Shown piece by piece: positions 18,386 through 27,411 of a DNA stretch of 64,000 bases. Made by a program: the position numbers and the translations under genes. The notes under the pieces were generated by a model. That model did no database searches and was not told where the DNA came from. It saw only the letters and a list, made by a program, of their open reading frames with translations. Location of the stretch: the NCBI GenBank assembly GCA_947479455.1, contig CANJZE010000010.1, positions 57,696 through 121,695 on the forward strand. The letters are read 5' to 3'. The DNA comes from Bacteroidota bacterium. Lineage in GTDB: Bacteria; Bacteroidota; Bacteroidia; Chitinophagales; LD1. Positions within the stretch are counted from its first letter, which is position 1; every line of letters starts with the position of its first letter.

Positions 18386-18661
18386 TTATTTGTTTACTTT
18401 TTTTGCAAGCTCGGTGCCGGCTTTAAACTTGGCAACCTTCTTTGCTTTGATATTGATTTCTTTTCCGGTTTGCGGATTGCGACCTTTGCGAGCAGAGCGT
18501 TTAGAAACAGAAAATGTTCCGAAACCAACCAACGTTACTTTGCCGCCCTTTGCCAGCGTTCCCGTTACAGCACTAAGAAAAGAATCAAGTGCATCGCCTG
18601 CTTGTCCTTTTGTAACTTTTGCATCTTTCGAAATCTTGTCGATGAGTTCACCTTTGTTCAT
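18386..18661 (-). CDS. HU family DNA-binding protein
   Basis: A 91-residue nucleoid protein. It dimerises and bends DNA by inserting a beta-arm into the minor groove. The family signature is clear: KGELIDKISKDAKVTKGQAGDALDSFL, then GFGTFSVSKRSARKGRNPQTGKEI with the conserved Arg-Asn-Pro arm tip, and a final KAKKVAKFKAG. Length is normal for the family. It is probably a single-gene transcript ending in the hairpin downstream. Confidence 0.95.
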   Translation of the reverse strand: MNKGELIDKISKDAKVTKGQAGDALDSFLSAVTGTLAKGGKVTLVGFGTFSVSKRSARKGRNPQTGKEINIKAKKVAKFKAGTELAKKVNK

Positions 18662-18762
18662 GTGTAATTTTTTAGAGGGGTTAAAAATTTGTTCAACAAA
18701 TATAGTAGCAGTTCCATTTTATGCAAACACAAAAAAAATGATGTGTTCGAGCATCAAAAAAA

Positions 18763-20691
18763 TTACTCCAGCATCTCTTCCTCTTCGTTCAACGGTGCAG
18801 CGAGCGAATCGTTTGGCAAAATAAAATGCAAGGCAGCGCCTTTTAATTTTACATCGGCTTTTAAACCAATGGTATCATTGGCAGTAAGCCATCCTTTATA
18901 CAACATGCGCTGCGAAAGAATTCTGAAATAATCATTCAGCGTTGGTCTAATTTTTCCGGCTTTATCAAACTGATACTTGAAAAATTTTGGATGCGGAATT
19001 AAGCTCGCCAGAAAAATACTCTCCTGCAAATTCAACTGCTGCGGATTTTTATTGAAATAAAAACGTGATGCTTCGTGAATGCCATACACGTTCGGTCCCC
19101 ACTCAATAACGTTCAAATAAATTTCGAGCATACGCTCTTTGCTGACGAGCGAAAGATTTTCAATGAGGTAAACAATCAAGGCTTCTTCGGCTTTGCGCGA
19201 AATGGTTTTGTTGCGGCTCAGAAAAACATTTTTAACCAGTTGCATACTAATGGTGCTGCCGCCACGCGCAAAACGCTTCTCTTTGTAGTTTTTGATAATT
19301 GATTCGCGAAATGATTCGGTTAAAAAACCGCGATGCAACATAAACGATGGGTCTTCTGACTGCAGCACGCTGTGAACCAAGAACGGATTAATTCGCTGAA
19401 GCGAAACAAATTCCGGGTTCTCTTCTCCTACTATTATCTGGCGAACCAATCGCTCACCATCGTAAGCGTTATAGGTGAACGAAGAATTAACTCGTTCAAA
19501 ATTTTCTTCACCATAATGATTGATGCGAAAATTCTTTCGCTTCAAACCCGAAAGAAAAGTAAGCGAGTCGGGCTGTTGTGTATTGATGTTGAATTTTAAA
19601 TCGTAAGCGAGTGTACCGCTACACGAAATTCCTTTGACTGTACGAAACATACCACTTGGCAACGAATGAAAAAATGAGTCTGAAACAGTTTCGGGCATAG
19701 CGATGCTGAGCGAAAAAATTTCTTGTGGTGAATTGCTGTAAAACAAATAGGGATGCACCGAAATTTCCTGTAACTGTAAAACCGATGCTGAATCCAGCTC
19801 AATGGATTGCGGGGAAATTTTCCAAGCACCTTTGAAGGTGGAATTGAAGAATACCACATCTTCTTTTGCCAATCGCCAATGGTTAAGAAAAAAATTTTCT
19901 GCTTTCACATCAGTGGAGATTTCAAAACTCTTGCCTTTCTTCTGCAACAAAACATTGACTGCTATCGATTTGAATTTACACTTCAATCCATGTGTAGCAT
20001 TTAGAAACGGCAAATAGGAATTATTTGTCGTTTGAGTTATCTGAAACTGATACTGCTTCTTCTTCTCTATCACATTTCCGGCAAGTGAAATAGTATCGTT
20101 TGAAAGTTTGTTGATGACAGAGCCGCTGAATTTCTCAAGGTTGTAATTCATTTCAGGAATGAAAACATTTTGTGTGCTTGCTGTGTCGGTATAAGTAAGA
20201 CTTACATTCTTCACAGAAAGCGAAGTGTGCAAAGCGCGAAACATTTTTGCCGTTAATCCATTTGCTGTTTCAAAAAAGTTGTGGGTTGAAGTTGTTTTAT
20301 GCGTTGTGTCTTTACTCACCCCTTTTAAAAACCGGATGTTGTTGTTTTCGATTTCGTTGCGAATTGTAATTGCTCCGCCATTGATTTTTACTTCATCGAA
20401 ACCGATTTTGCCGGTGAGTAAATCGAGTATTGAAAGATTCAACTCTGCTTCATTTAATCTCAAAAGTGTATCGGCATCAAGAGGTTTTATTGACAGATTT
20501 TGGAGCGCAATACAATCAAAAGAAGAAAACCAAACATCGCTTACAATTAAGTTGACACGATATTTTTCTTCTATTCGTTTCTCAGCTCTTTCGAAGAAAA
20601 AATGAAGCAATGCATTTCTGAAAAGAAAATAAACGATGAATAGCAAAGCGGCAATCGCCACATACTTCATCTGCTTTCGCTCCAGGTTCAT
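18763..20691 (-). CDS. AsmA-like protein fused to a GT51 peptidoglycan glycosyltransferase
   Basis: A 642-residue protein. A single N-terminal membrane anchor (about 8-30) precedes roughly 390 residues that read like an AsmA/TamB-type N-terminal domain (VNLIVSDVWFSSFDCIALQNLSIKPLDADTLLRLNEAEL...GKIGFDEVKINGGAITI). The C-terminal part is a family 51 transglycosylase, which polymerises lipid II into glycan strands. The first catalytic glutamate is E446 in SEDPSFMLHRG, then RFARGGSTISMQLVKN, and EEALIVYLIENLSLVSKERMLEIYLNVIEWG. No transpeptidase domain follows, so it is monofunctional. The fusion is unusual outside Bacteroidota. Confidence 0.82.
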   Translation of the reverse strand: MNLERKQMKYVAIAALLFIVYFLFRNALLHFFFERAEKRIEEKYRVNLIVSDVWFSSFDCIALQNLSIKPLDADTLLRLNEAELNLSILDLLTGKIGFDEVKINGGAITIRNEIENNNIRFLKGVSKDTTHKTTSTHNFFETANGLTAKMFRALHTSLSVKNVSLTYTDTASTQNVFIPEMNYNLEKFSGSVINKLSNDTISLAGNVIEKKKQYQFQITQTTNNSYLPFLNATHGLKCKFKSIAVNVLLQKKGKSFEISTDVKAENFFLNHWRLAKEDVVFFNSTFKGAWKISPQSIELDSASVLQLQEISVHPYLFYSNSPQEIFSLSIAMPETVSDSFFHSLPSGMFRTVKGISCSGTLAYDLKFNINTQQPDSLTFLSGLKRKNFRINHYGEENFERVNSSFTYNAYDGERLVRQIIVGEENPEFVSLQRINPFLVHSVLQSEDPSFMLHRGFLTESFRESIIKNYKEKRFARGGSTISMQLVKNVFLSRNKTISRKAEEALIVYLIENLSLVSKERMLEIYLNVIEWGPNVYGIHEASRFYFNKNPQQLNLQESIFLASLIPHPKFFKYQFDKAGKIRPTLNDYFRILSQRMLYKGWLTANDTIGLKADVKLKGAALHFILPNDSLAAPLNEEEEMLE

Positions 20692-20844
20692 TTACTTTTT
20701 GCTCTTCGTTGGTTAGACAATGAGCGCAAAACTAATTGAATTTGCTGCTTAGTATTTCTATAATGCGTGTTCCATTTGAGACTAATTATATCTTTACCAA
20801 AATTTTTAAACAATCAAAAACAGATTGCTTTTAAAATTTAAAAA

Positions 20845-21759
20845 ATGCTACTTCAAATTTTTAAAAATGTAGACCCGCTCACCGACCCGGTGACATACGC
20901 CATTCCATTTTTTCTTATTACCATAGGCACTGAACTATACATTAGCTGGAAGGAGAAACTGGATTTGTATGAAAAGAAAGAAGCACTGTCATCTATAGGC
21001 ATGGGGCTTGGTTCTTTGGTGATTGATATTTTAACGAAGGGTTTGGCTTTCGGCACTTACACAATCATTTTTAATCACTTTCACTTTTTCAATATTGGCT
21101 GGCATTGGTGGGCATGGGTGCTTATTTTGTTTGCCGATGATTTTACTTTTTACTGGCATCATCGCTTAAGCCACGAAATAAGAATTTTATGGTCGGCACA
21201 TGTCAATCACCATTCTTCACAAACGTTGAATTTTGCCACAGCACTTCGTCAAAGTTGGGGCGAGCAGTTTTATAAATACATTTGGTGGTGTTGGATGCCA
21301 CTCTTTGGTTTCGAGCCGCTGATGATGTTAATGATGATGAGCATTTCGCTTATTTATCAATATTGGACACACACGGAATTGATTAAAAAATTACCGAAAT
21401 GGTTTGAGTTTATTTTCAATACGCCATCGCATCACCGCGTGCATCACGCATCAAATATTCGTTACTTAGACCAAAATCACGCGGGTATTTTAATTATTTG
21501 GGATAGAATGTTTGGAACATTTGCAGCAGAAAGAGAAGATGAAAAACCTCTTTACGGAATCACAAAAAACATAAACACTTATAATCTTTTCAAAATTGCT
21601 TCACATGAATTGGTCGATGTGTTGCACGATGTAAAACGCGCTCCGAAATTTTCAGATAAACTAAAATACATTTTCTATCCACCGGGTTGGAGCCACGATG
21701 GTCCCGATTTGAGAGCAAAAACATTGCGTAGGCAAATGCATTCAAAGAACAAATCGTAA
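20845..21759 (+). CDS. Sterol desaturase/fatty acid hydroxylase family membrane enzyme
   Basis: A 304-residue membrane-bound di-iron enzyme with four or five hydrophobic segments. The histidine clusters that hold the two irons are all present: FYWHHRLSHE, HVNHHSSQ and HHRVHHASN. Such enzymes hydroxylate or desaturate fatty acids, sterols or ether lipids with oxygen. Within the family it resembles alkylglycerol-monooxygenase-like proteins, but the substrate is not decided by the sequence. It is followed after 32 bases by a lipoprotein gene in the same direction. Confidence 0.85.
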   Translation: MLLQIFKNVDPLTDPVTYAIPFFLITIGTELYISWKEKLDLYEKKEALSSIGMGLGSLVIDILTKGLAFGTYTIIFNHFHFFNIGWHWWAWVLILFADDFTFYWHHRLSHEIRILWSAHVNHHSSQTLNFATALRQSWGEQFYKYIWWCWMPLFGFEPLMMLMMMSISLIYQYWTHTELIKKLPKWFEFIFNTPSHHRVHHASNIRYLDQNHAGILIIWDRMFGTFAAEREDEKPLYGITKNINTYNLFKIASHELVDVLHDVKRAPKFSDKLKYIFYPPGWSHDGPDLRAKTLRRQMHSKNKS

Positions 21760-21791
21760 AAATTACTTTCGCTCCTGAAAAAATTTTTGCA

Positions 21792-22307
21792 ATGAAAAAA
21801 CATGCGCTTGTATTTTCTATCGTCTATTGTCTCTTATCTATAGTCTCCTCCTGCAAATACAGCAACCAATATCAAGCTATCAATGCGGCTAATAAATTTT
21901 CAATCTCTGTTCCAAGTTGGATGAAAGAAGATAAAAGTTTGAAAGAAGGAGCCGATTTTCAGTACGCGAATCATTTTCGTAACTTTTATGCAATAGGAGA
22001 GGCAATTTCTAAAGGCGAGTTAAAACGGACGAACGGAGAACTCATGTACGACAATTTAAAGGTGCTTCGCAAAGCTATGGCGGGCGCACAGGTTTCGGAT
22101 TCTACCGAAGTTAATGCAGGCGAACTAAAAGGAACGCGGGTAGAAATTTTTGGCAAAATGAACAACGAGAATATTTATTTCAGCGAAGTAATTTTTGAAG
22201 GCAGCAAAAATATTTACCACCTCAGTATATGGACCCGAAGCGAAGACCGCAAACTTCATTTCAAAGAAGACATCAATAAAATCATCGGCTCGTTCAAAGA
22301 GATTTAG
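21792..22307 (+). CDS. Lipoprotein of unknown function, PsbP/DcrB-like
   Basis: A 171-residue protein with a lipoprotein signal: the lipobox SIVSSC places the lipidated cysteine at residue 21. The rest (NKFSISVPSWMKEDK..., then three strand-helix units ending KEDINKIIGSFKEI) has the layout of small PsbP/DcrB-type folds seen in bacterial lipoproteins. Anchored in the periplasm by its lipid. No specific role can be inferred; cotranscription with the upstream hydroxylase is possible. Confidence 0.6.
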   Translation: MKKHALVFSIVYCLLSIVSSCKYSNQYQAINAANKFSISVPSWMKEDKSLKEGADFQYANHFRNFYAIGEAISKGELKRTNGELMYDNLKVLRKAMAGAQVSDSTEVNAGELKGTRVEIFGKMNNENIYFSEVIFEGSKNIYHLSIWTRSEDRKLHFKEDINKIIGSFKEI

Positions 22308-22412
22308 CTTCATTTTTCGCAGTGCCGAAGCTCCAATTGTCATAGAATTGTCAAAATTTCAAGAAAACCGTCACAAAAACTTGAGTTTATGTTGCAAAGT
22401 TTATTGGGTTTA

Positions 22413-22420
22413 TACATTTG
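22413..22420 (+). promoter_or_regulatory. Candidate -7 box for the T9SS cargo gene
   Basis: TACATTTG is an exact match to TAnnTTTG, 38 bases before the start. A GTTG lies 18 bases upstream of it as a weak -33 candidate. Confidence 0.5.
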
Positions 22421-22457
22421 CGCGCACAAAAATTTTTAAACAAAAAACAAAATTAAG

Positions 22458-23354
22458 ATGAAAGCAAAATTTACTCTTTTCGTTCTTTTTGTTGCCGCTT
22501 TCTTTGCAGCCAGCGCACAACAAGTTCCCAATTCAAGTTTCGATTCATGGACTACAGATACTCTAGCTCCCGATGGTTGGGCTACATACGAAAGCGTTTT
22601 CGGATTTCCACTAGGACTTTCGGGCAAGGACGGAGTTGATAAAATCGTAGGACCATATTCTTTAAAATTGGAATCCGATTCAATTCCTGGTCAACCAGCT
22701 TACGGTGTTGTGGCAGGTGGAGTAGGACTAGGTAAAGGTGTTATGACCGGGCAAGGACCTCAATTTGCAGGAATTGCCTTTGCGTTTAAACCAGATACCT
22801 TGTTTCTAGGTTATAAATATACAAGTCCTGCAAGCGACACAGCCTTAATGGCTTTAACTATGACAAAAAATGGTGCAGGTGCCTTTACCGGTGGTGCAGC
22901 AACATTGGCACTTCGTTTAGATGCTACCAGCCAATGGAGTTTGCTTTATACAATACTCACTTCATTTTATACAGCTACTGTACCTGATACATTAGGGGTG
23001 GAGTTTTATGCAAGCGCGGGAAATGCAGTAAAGGGCTCTACTTTGCACTTGGATGCTGTTCTTTTTGGTTATGTAAATCTTCCAAGCGCTTTGCAAGAAG
23101 TAGCTGATAAATTAAACGTAAGCGTTTATCCAAATCCTGCCTCTGACGTAATTACTATTTCAACCGACATTAACACAACCGGTTTCCGCGCAGTAATTTC
23201 AGACATCAATGGCAAACTTGTTTCGGTAAATAATTTAGAAGGACAAAAAACCATTATTAATGTTTCTGAATTTTCAAACGGCACATACATTTATCGTATA
23301 GCCGATGCACAAGGAAATATCTTGAAACAAAACAGATTTAATGTGGTGAAATAA
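22458..23354 (+). CDS. Secreted T9SS cargo protein
   Basis: A 298-residue protein with a signal peptide (MKAKFTLFVLFVAAFFAASAQ). The central part starts VPNSSFDSWTTD...DGWATYES and continues with glycine-rich strands, matching a jelly-roll module of the kind seen in PCMD-type carbohydrate-associated proteins. Residues about 215-298 form a type A sorting domain: VYPNPASDVI, SDINGKLV, GTYIYRI and a terminal FNVVK. It is exported by the Sec pathway and then by T9SS. The jelly-roll identification is tentative. Confidence 0.8.
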   Translation: MKAKFTLFVLFVAAFFAASAQQVPNSSFDSWTTDTLAPDGWATYESVFGFPLGLSGKDGVDKIVGPYSLKLESDSIPGQPAYGVVAGGVGLGKGVMTGQGPQFAGIAFAFKPDTLFLGYKYTSPASDTALMALTMTKNGAGAFTGGAATLALRLDATSQWSLLYTILTSFYTATVPDTLGVEFYASAGNAVKGSTLHLDAVLFGYVNLPSALQEVADKLNVSVYPNPASDVITISTDINTTGFRAVISDINGKLVSVNNLEGQKTIINVSEFSNGTYIYRIADAQGNILKQNRFNVVK

Positions 23355-23378
23355 TTTTTCACTTCACTTAAATAATAG

Positions 23379-23416
23379 AACGCCTTTCGGAAAATTTTCG
23401 AAAGGCGTTTTTGTTT
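23379..23416 (+). terminator. Terminator between convergent genes
   Basis: A perfect 11-bp stem (23379-23389 with 23399-23409) and a following T-rich stretch sit between the T9SS cargo gene and the convergent DUF5916 gene. A-rich flanks on the left could allow bidirectional use. Confidence 0.9.
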
Positions 23417-25924
23417 TCATACATTTCTTCGCTTCGATTTTCGTTTATCATCCCACTCCTTCATTTGCTGATAATCTAAATAGCAAACAAGTTTAACGGA
23501 AACTGAATTTGTCTGTGGTGTATTAAAAGTCTTGCGCACATTTTGAAAATAATTTCCATGCTCGTCATTATCACTTTTGTAAACAAATTGTTTCCAGGTT
23601 ACAATTAAATCGCTGCCGGGTGCAAACCGCCAGTCATAAACGAAATCAATATTCCAACTGTTGAAATTGCGGTTGGTTTCAGGTATTAACTCACGCTCGT
23701 GAATCTTGCCTTCATCATCTAGCAGGTAATGATTTAAATAAACAGCTTTGCTCCAATAATGCCGTGCAGAAAAGCTCGCGAACATATTGGGTGTTATGGT
23801 GTATTGGGCGGTGAATGTATTAGTAGTGACATACGTTTGCCTCGCGCCAATAACAGGATTGCCATCATTATCCCAAGTGGCAAAACCAAAATTTTTCCAA
23901 TCCTTGCTTACGAAAGAAGAAAGTGAAAGAGTAACCCGATCTTTAATTCTGACTTTAGGTGTGAGACTTCCTTCAAAATAGGGGTCGTTAGGCACTGGCG
24001 ATTCACCAAATCCAAAACTTGCAGCTAGCGTAAATCGCTTCCGGTAATCGCTCCCTATATTCAGATTCATGTAACCAAATAAGGGATGATGGAATTTCAT
24101 TCCTTCTACACGGGGCTCATAGTAATCATAATACTTAACGGGCTTGGTTTGTGCAAACGCGCTGATGTACCAAAAATTTTTAAACGTAAAATCGGCTCCC
24201 ATATTAATGGTGAAATCTTGAAAGGCGTATGGTTTATAAAGAGAAGTGTATTGAACACTAGCGTATAAATCCCAATTATTCAATTTCATTTTCGGTTCAA
24301 AATCAAAATATTTTAAACCCAGAAAAGTAGAAACTTCATTACCATGAAACAAAACTCCCAAATCGTTTTGGTCATATTTATCGGTAATTAAATACTGTTC
24401 AAAGTCGTAACGCCAGTTACCACTTATTTTGCTCGCAATAAAATCGGCATAGCCGCCAAACAAAGGTTTTGCAGCAATTGTTTTGTCATACACTTGCGAA
24501 AAATTCAGAAAGCCGCTATAGGAATACGTGTTAGAGTTATCGCGTAAGTCAAACAAAAATTGCGATACGTTTGCATTGCGCCAACCTTTTGGGCGCACCA
24601 CAGAAGTATTTGAAAACCCAACGCGCGAATTATTTTTCAGCGATTGATCGAACACAATCATATTGTAATTAGCCAAAGGTTCTGTTAACTCTTTGCGCGT
24701 TGAATTATCATTTGTGTTTTTTATAACCGCATACATAGGTGCAGCTATTGAATTCAAAAACCCTAAGCCAAAACCATTTTTTGTTCGGCCCGAAATTTTT
24801 GTGGCGTTATAAAGTTGAGTGGAGGACGGATTGGAAATTATTTCTTCGTTCTCTGCTATGGTGTAGGGAATGTCATAGTAACGTGTAGGCGTTTGTCCAA
24901 TTCTACGCGAATAAAAAAGTTGACCCGGAGACAACCCAACTTTGCGGTTAAACAATTCTGTTCCTTCCGTAAAAAATGGTCTGCGCTCCTGAAACGTTTG
25001 TTCAAAAGGAGAAAGATTTAAAACCTTGCTATCACTTTGCACTTGCCCGAAATCGGGAACAAGAGTAGTATTCAACGTAAAACTTTCATTGATTCCCCAA
25101 TTAATATCAAGTCCGCCATTCAAAATTCTGTGGTTATCAAAAGTGTGGTTTGCTACAGAAAGCGGTTCGCGCAAAAAACCTACCGTTAAATAAGGAACAA
25201 AAGAAAGCCGCAAAGGTGGATTCAGATTTTTTAAGTGCGCCAGCTCCCCCCATTGATTTACAATGCCTTCTGTTTGTGGATTGACAGGACTCCAAGACGA
25301 AATTTCATTTAGTCTTTGCACGTAACGCGAGAATTGTAAGCCCCAAGTTTGGTCCGTTGCTTTAGGAAAACGAAGTGCGGAATATGGAATTTTGATTTCT
25401 GCCACCCAGCCATCGGCTTTTAAACTCGTTTTCGAAAACCAAACTGCATCCCAGTTCAAATCAAAACTGCCCGGAGATAAACGTGCATCGCTCTGCACAT
25501 TAGCGGCACTTAACTGAAAACGAAAACCGTTGATGTTATCGTTGTAGGTATCAAAGCCCACCGAAAACCAGTCGGCATTCCCATTGTCGTCTCGCGCGGT
25601 GAGTAAACGTTGTATTTTCTTCGGCTCATTATCGTAGCAATGTGCAACTATGTAAATTGCGTTGTCGTCATAAATAATTTTCACTTCGGTTTTAAAAGCA
25701 GATGGCTTACCGAATGTTGGTGTACTGATTATAAAATTGGTATTCACAGCAACGTTGCTCCAGCTTTCATCATCCAAATTTCCGTCAATTTTAGGTGCTG
25801 GAGAATTGGCAGTGGTTAAAACCTTTATTGTTTCAAGAGAGCGAACCGGTGCCATGTTTTTTTCTGCGGGTTGGCTAAAAACAGTTGAAACTGCAAGAAG
25901 TTGAAGAAGTAAAAGTTTGCGCAT
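23417..25924 (-). CDS. DUF5916 outer-membrane protein with CBM9-like N-terminal domain
   Basis: An 835-residue protein when started at 25924, where the signal peptide MRKLLLLQLLAVSTVFSQ begins; the longer frame from 25999 adds 25 residues that do not look like part of it. Residues about 35-220 form a CBM9-like/DOMON sandwich (KIDGNLDDESW, IYDDNAIYIVAHCYD, AALRFPK-type strands). The remainder is the DUF5916 part: long alternating strands rich in aromatic residues (WNIDFVYDWRFAPGSDLIVTWKQF), consistent with a C-terminal beta-barrel in the outer membrane. Function of the family is not established; carbohydrate or haem contacts have been proposed only by domain analogy. Confidence 0.82.
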   Translation of the reverse strand: MRKLLLLQLLAVSTVFSQPAEKNMAPVRSLETIKVLTTANSPAPKIDGNLDDESWSNVAVNTNFIISTPTFGKPSAFKTEVKIIYDDNAIYIVAHCYDNEPKKIQRLLTARDDNGNADWFSVGFDTYNDNINGFRFQLSAANVQSDARLSPGSFDLNWDAVWFSKTSLKADGWVAEIKIPYSALRFPKATDQTWGLQFSRYVQRLNEISSWSPVNPQTEGIVNQWGELAHLKNLNPPLRLSFVPYLTVGFLREPLSVANHTFDNHRILNGGLDINWGINESFTLNTTLVPDFGQVQSDSKVLNLSPFEQTFQERRPFFTEGTELFNRKVGLSPGQLFYSRRIGQTPTRYYDIPYTIAENEEIISNPSSTQLYNATKISGRTKNGFGLGFLNSIAAPMYAVIKNTNDNSTRKELTEPLANYNMIVFDQSLKNNSRVGFSNTSVVRPKGWRNANVSQFLFDLRDNSNTYSYSGFLNFSQVYDKTIAAKPLFGGYADFIASKISGNWRYDFEQYLITDKYDQNDLGVLFHGNEVSTFLGLKYFDFEPKMKLNNWDLYASVQYTSLYKPYAFQDFTINMGADFTFKNFWYISAFAQTKPVKYYDYYEPRVEGMKFHHPLFGYMNLNIGSDYRKRFTLAASFGFGESPVPNDPYFEGSLTPKVRIKDRVTLSLSSFVSKDWKNFGFATWDNDGNPVIGARQTYVTTNTFTAQYTITPNMFASFSARHYWSKAVYLNHYLLDDEGKIHERELIPETNRNFNSWNIDFVYDWRFAPGSDLIVTWKQFVYKSDNDEHGNYFQNVRKTFNTPQTNSVSVKLVCYLDYQQMKEWDDKRKSKRRNV

Positions 25925-26132
25925 GAGTATCATATTTGTGTATAAGGGAAAAAGTAAAAGACAAAATTTTACTTTCGAAAAAGGAAGGCGGTGCGGCACT
26001 TAAGGGCAAGTACGATTTTGCGATAACCTATAGCTTGCTGATTTTGATTGATGAAAGAACGATGTAAGCAAGCATCTTAACCCAAAGTCCGCACGCCACC
26101 TATATTTTTGTTTCTTCAAATTTTTTATCCTT

Positions 26133-27254
26133 TTAATACAGCGTTTTAAAACTCATTGGCTTTACAATGTGTTCAATGGCTTTGAACAAAAAGTCGGTGA
26201 AACCGTTTTGCGCAGGCGCAGTGTGGGTACTGAACACGACACCATACCACATCACAAAAAATGAACTAAGCAACAACAGGAGAAACAAAGCGTTTAAATC
26301 CATCGACATTTTTATAGTGCATCGTTCGTAGCTTTCATTTCCCTGTTCACCAGAAATTTTGAAACCGATACTTTCATATAGTTTCATTGCACCTTCCAGT
26401 TTTCTGCTGGTGTCTAATTCTATCGAATTTGCTTTTTTCTTTTTTGCATAGTCAATTGCTTTGTTCATTAAAAGTCTCCCAACTCCCTTCGATTGAAACC
26501 TTTCTGTTACCGCCATTTTGAGTAACTCATAGGTTTTAGGAGCGCATTTTTTTACTGCTACAGTTCCAACAACTTCATCTTTATAAATCGCAAAAAATAT
26601 TTCGCCTTCTTTATTGATGATTTCCTTTTTCGGGTTGTTTAATACCCGTTCATCAATTGCTTCTACCACAAAATATTTTTTTAGCCACTCTACATTCAAT
26701 CGCTTGAAATCCTCCTTATACTTCGAAGAATATCCTTGTAACTCAATTTCATTGATAAAATTTTTTACTAATCGTTCATTCACTCGCTTATACATACTCT
26801 TTAGTTCGAGTTGCTTTTCCATCTTCTCAATAGTTCCCAGGACATCAGCGCCTGATTCTCGAAGAAACTCACGATTTGCAATTTCTATTTCGTGAAGAAT
26901 AGGTTCTATGCCTTCGAAAATATTTTTGCCTTTAGTTGTAAGCTGAATCAGTTTTTTTCGTGCATCGGTTTTATCCTTGATAAATGTTACCAATTTTTTC
27001 TCTTGCATTTGTTCAGCAAACTGAATGATGGCAGGATGCGTAAGTCTCAAAAGATTGGAAAGTTCAATCACGCTCATTGTTTCGTTATGGTAGAGTGCGT
27101 ATAACATGGTGAACCATTTTGGTTCAAAGTCCACCTTCATTTCGCGGTAAATTCTACCAACATCTGCTTGCAATGATTCTGCTAATCTTTTTAAGCGAGT
27201 CGCAAATGCTAATTCGCCCAAATGCTTAATTAAATCGGTTCCTGTTTTGCTCAT
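26133..27254 (-). CDS. MarR-type regulator fused to GNAT acetyltransferase, with hydrophobic tail
   Basis: A 373-residue two-domain protein. Residues about 1-150 are a MarR winged-helix domain (FTMLYALYHNETMSVIELSNLLRLTHPAIIQ and wing KDKTDARKKLIQLTTKG). Residues about 160-315 are a GNAT acetyltransferase with the acetyl-CoA loop QSKGVGRLLMNKAIDYA and LYESIGFKISG. Related fusions usually stop close to this point, after the last strand (TIKMSMDL). Here about 55 further residues follow, including a strongly hydrophobic stretch NALFLLLLLSSFFVMWYGVVF. That tail could be a lost stop codon, a fused small membrane protein or a real membrane anchor. The gene is divergent from the transporter, which it may regulate. 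Confidence 0.8.
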   Translation of the reverse strand: MSKTGTDLIKHLGELAFATRLKRLAESLQADVGRIYREMKVDFEPKWFTMLYALYHNETMSVIELSNLLRLTHPAIIQFAEQMQEKKLVTFIKDKTDARKKLIQLTTKGKNIFEGIEPILHEIEIANREFLRESGADVLGTIEKMEKQLELKSMYKRVNERLVKNFINEIELQGYSSKYKEDFKRLNVEWLKKYFVVEAIDERVLNNPKKEIINKEGEIFFAIYKDEVVGTVAVKKCAPKTYELLKMAVTERFQSKGVGRLLMNKAIDYAKKKKANSIELDTSRKLEGAMKLYESIGFKISGEQGNESYERCTIKMSMDLNALFLLLLLSSFFVMWYGVVFSTHTAPAQNGFTDFLFKAIEHIVKPMSFKTLY

Positions 27255-27411
27255 GGGGCTAATATAAAAGTATTTATGTAAGTGGTTACATACTTTTTCA
27301 GCAACGTTTTTTTCAAGGGAAATGCGAAATGAATGGAATGTTGAAATAAATACCGCGGCAAATCCACCGTTTCATCATTCTATCATTCCACCGTTCTTCT
27401 ATCTTGCAGCC

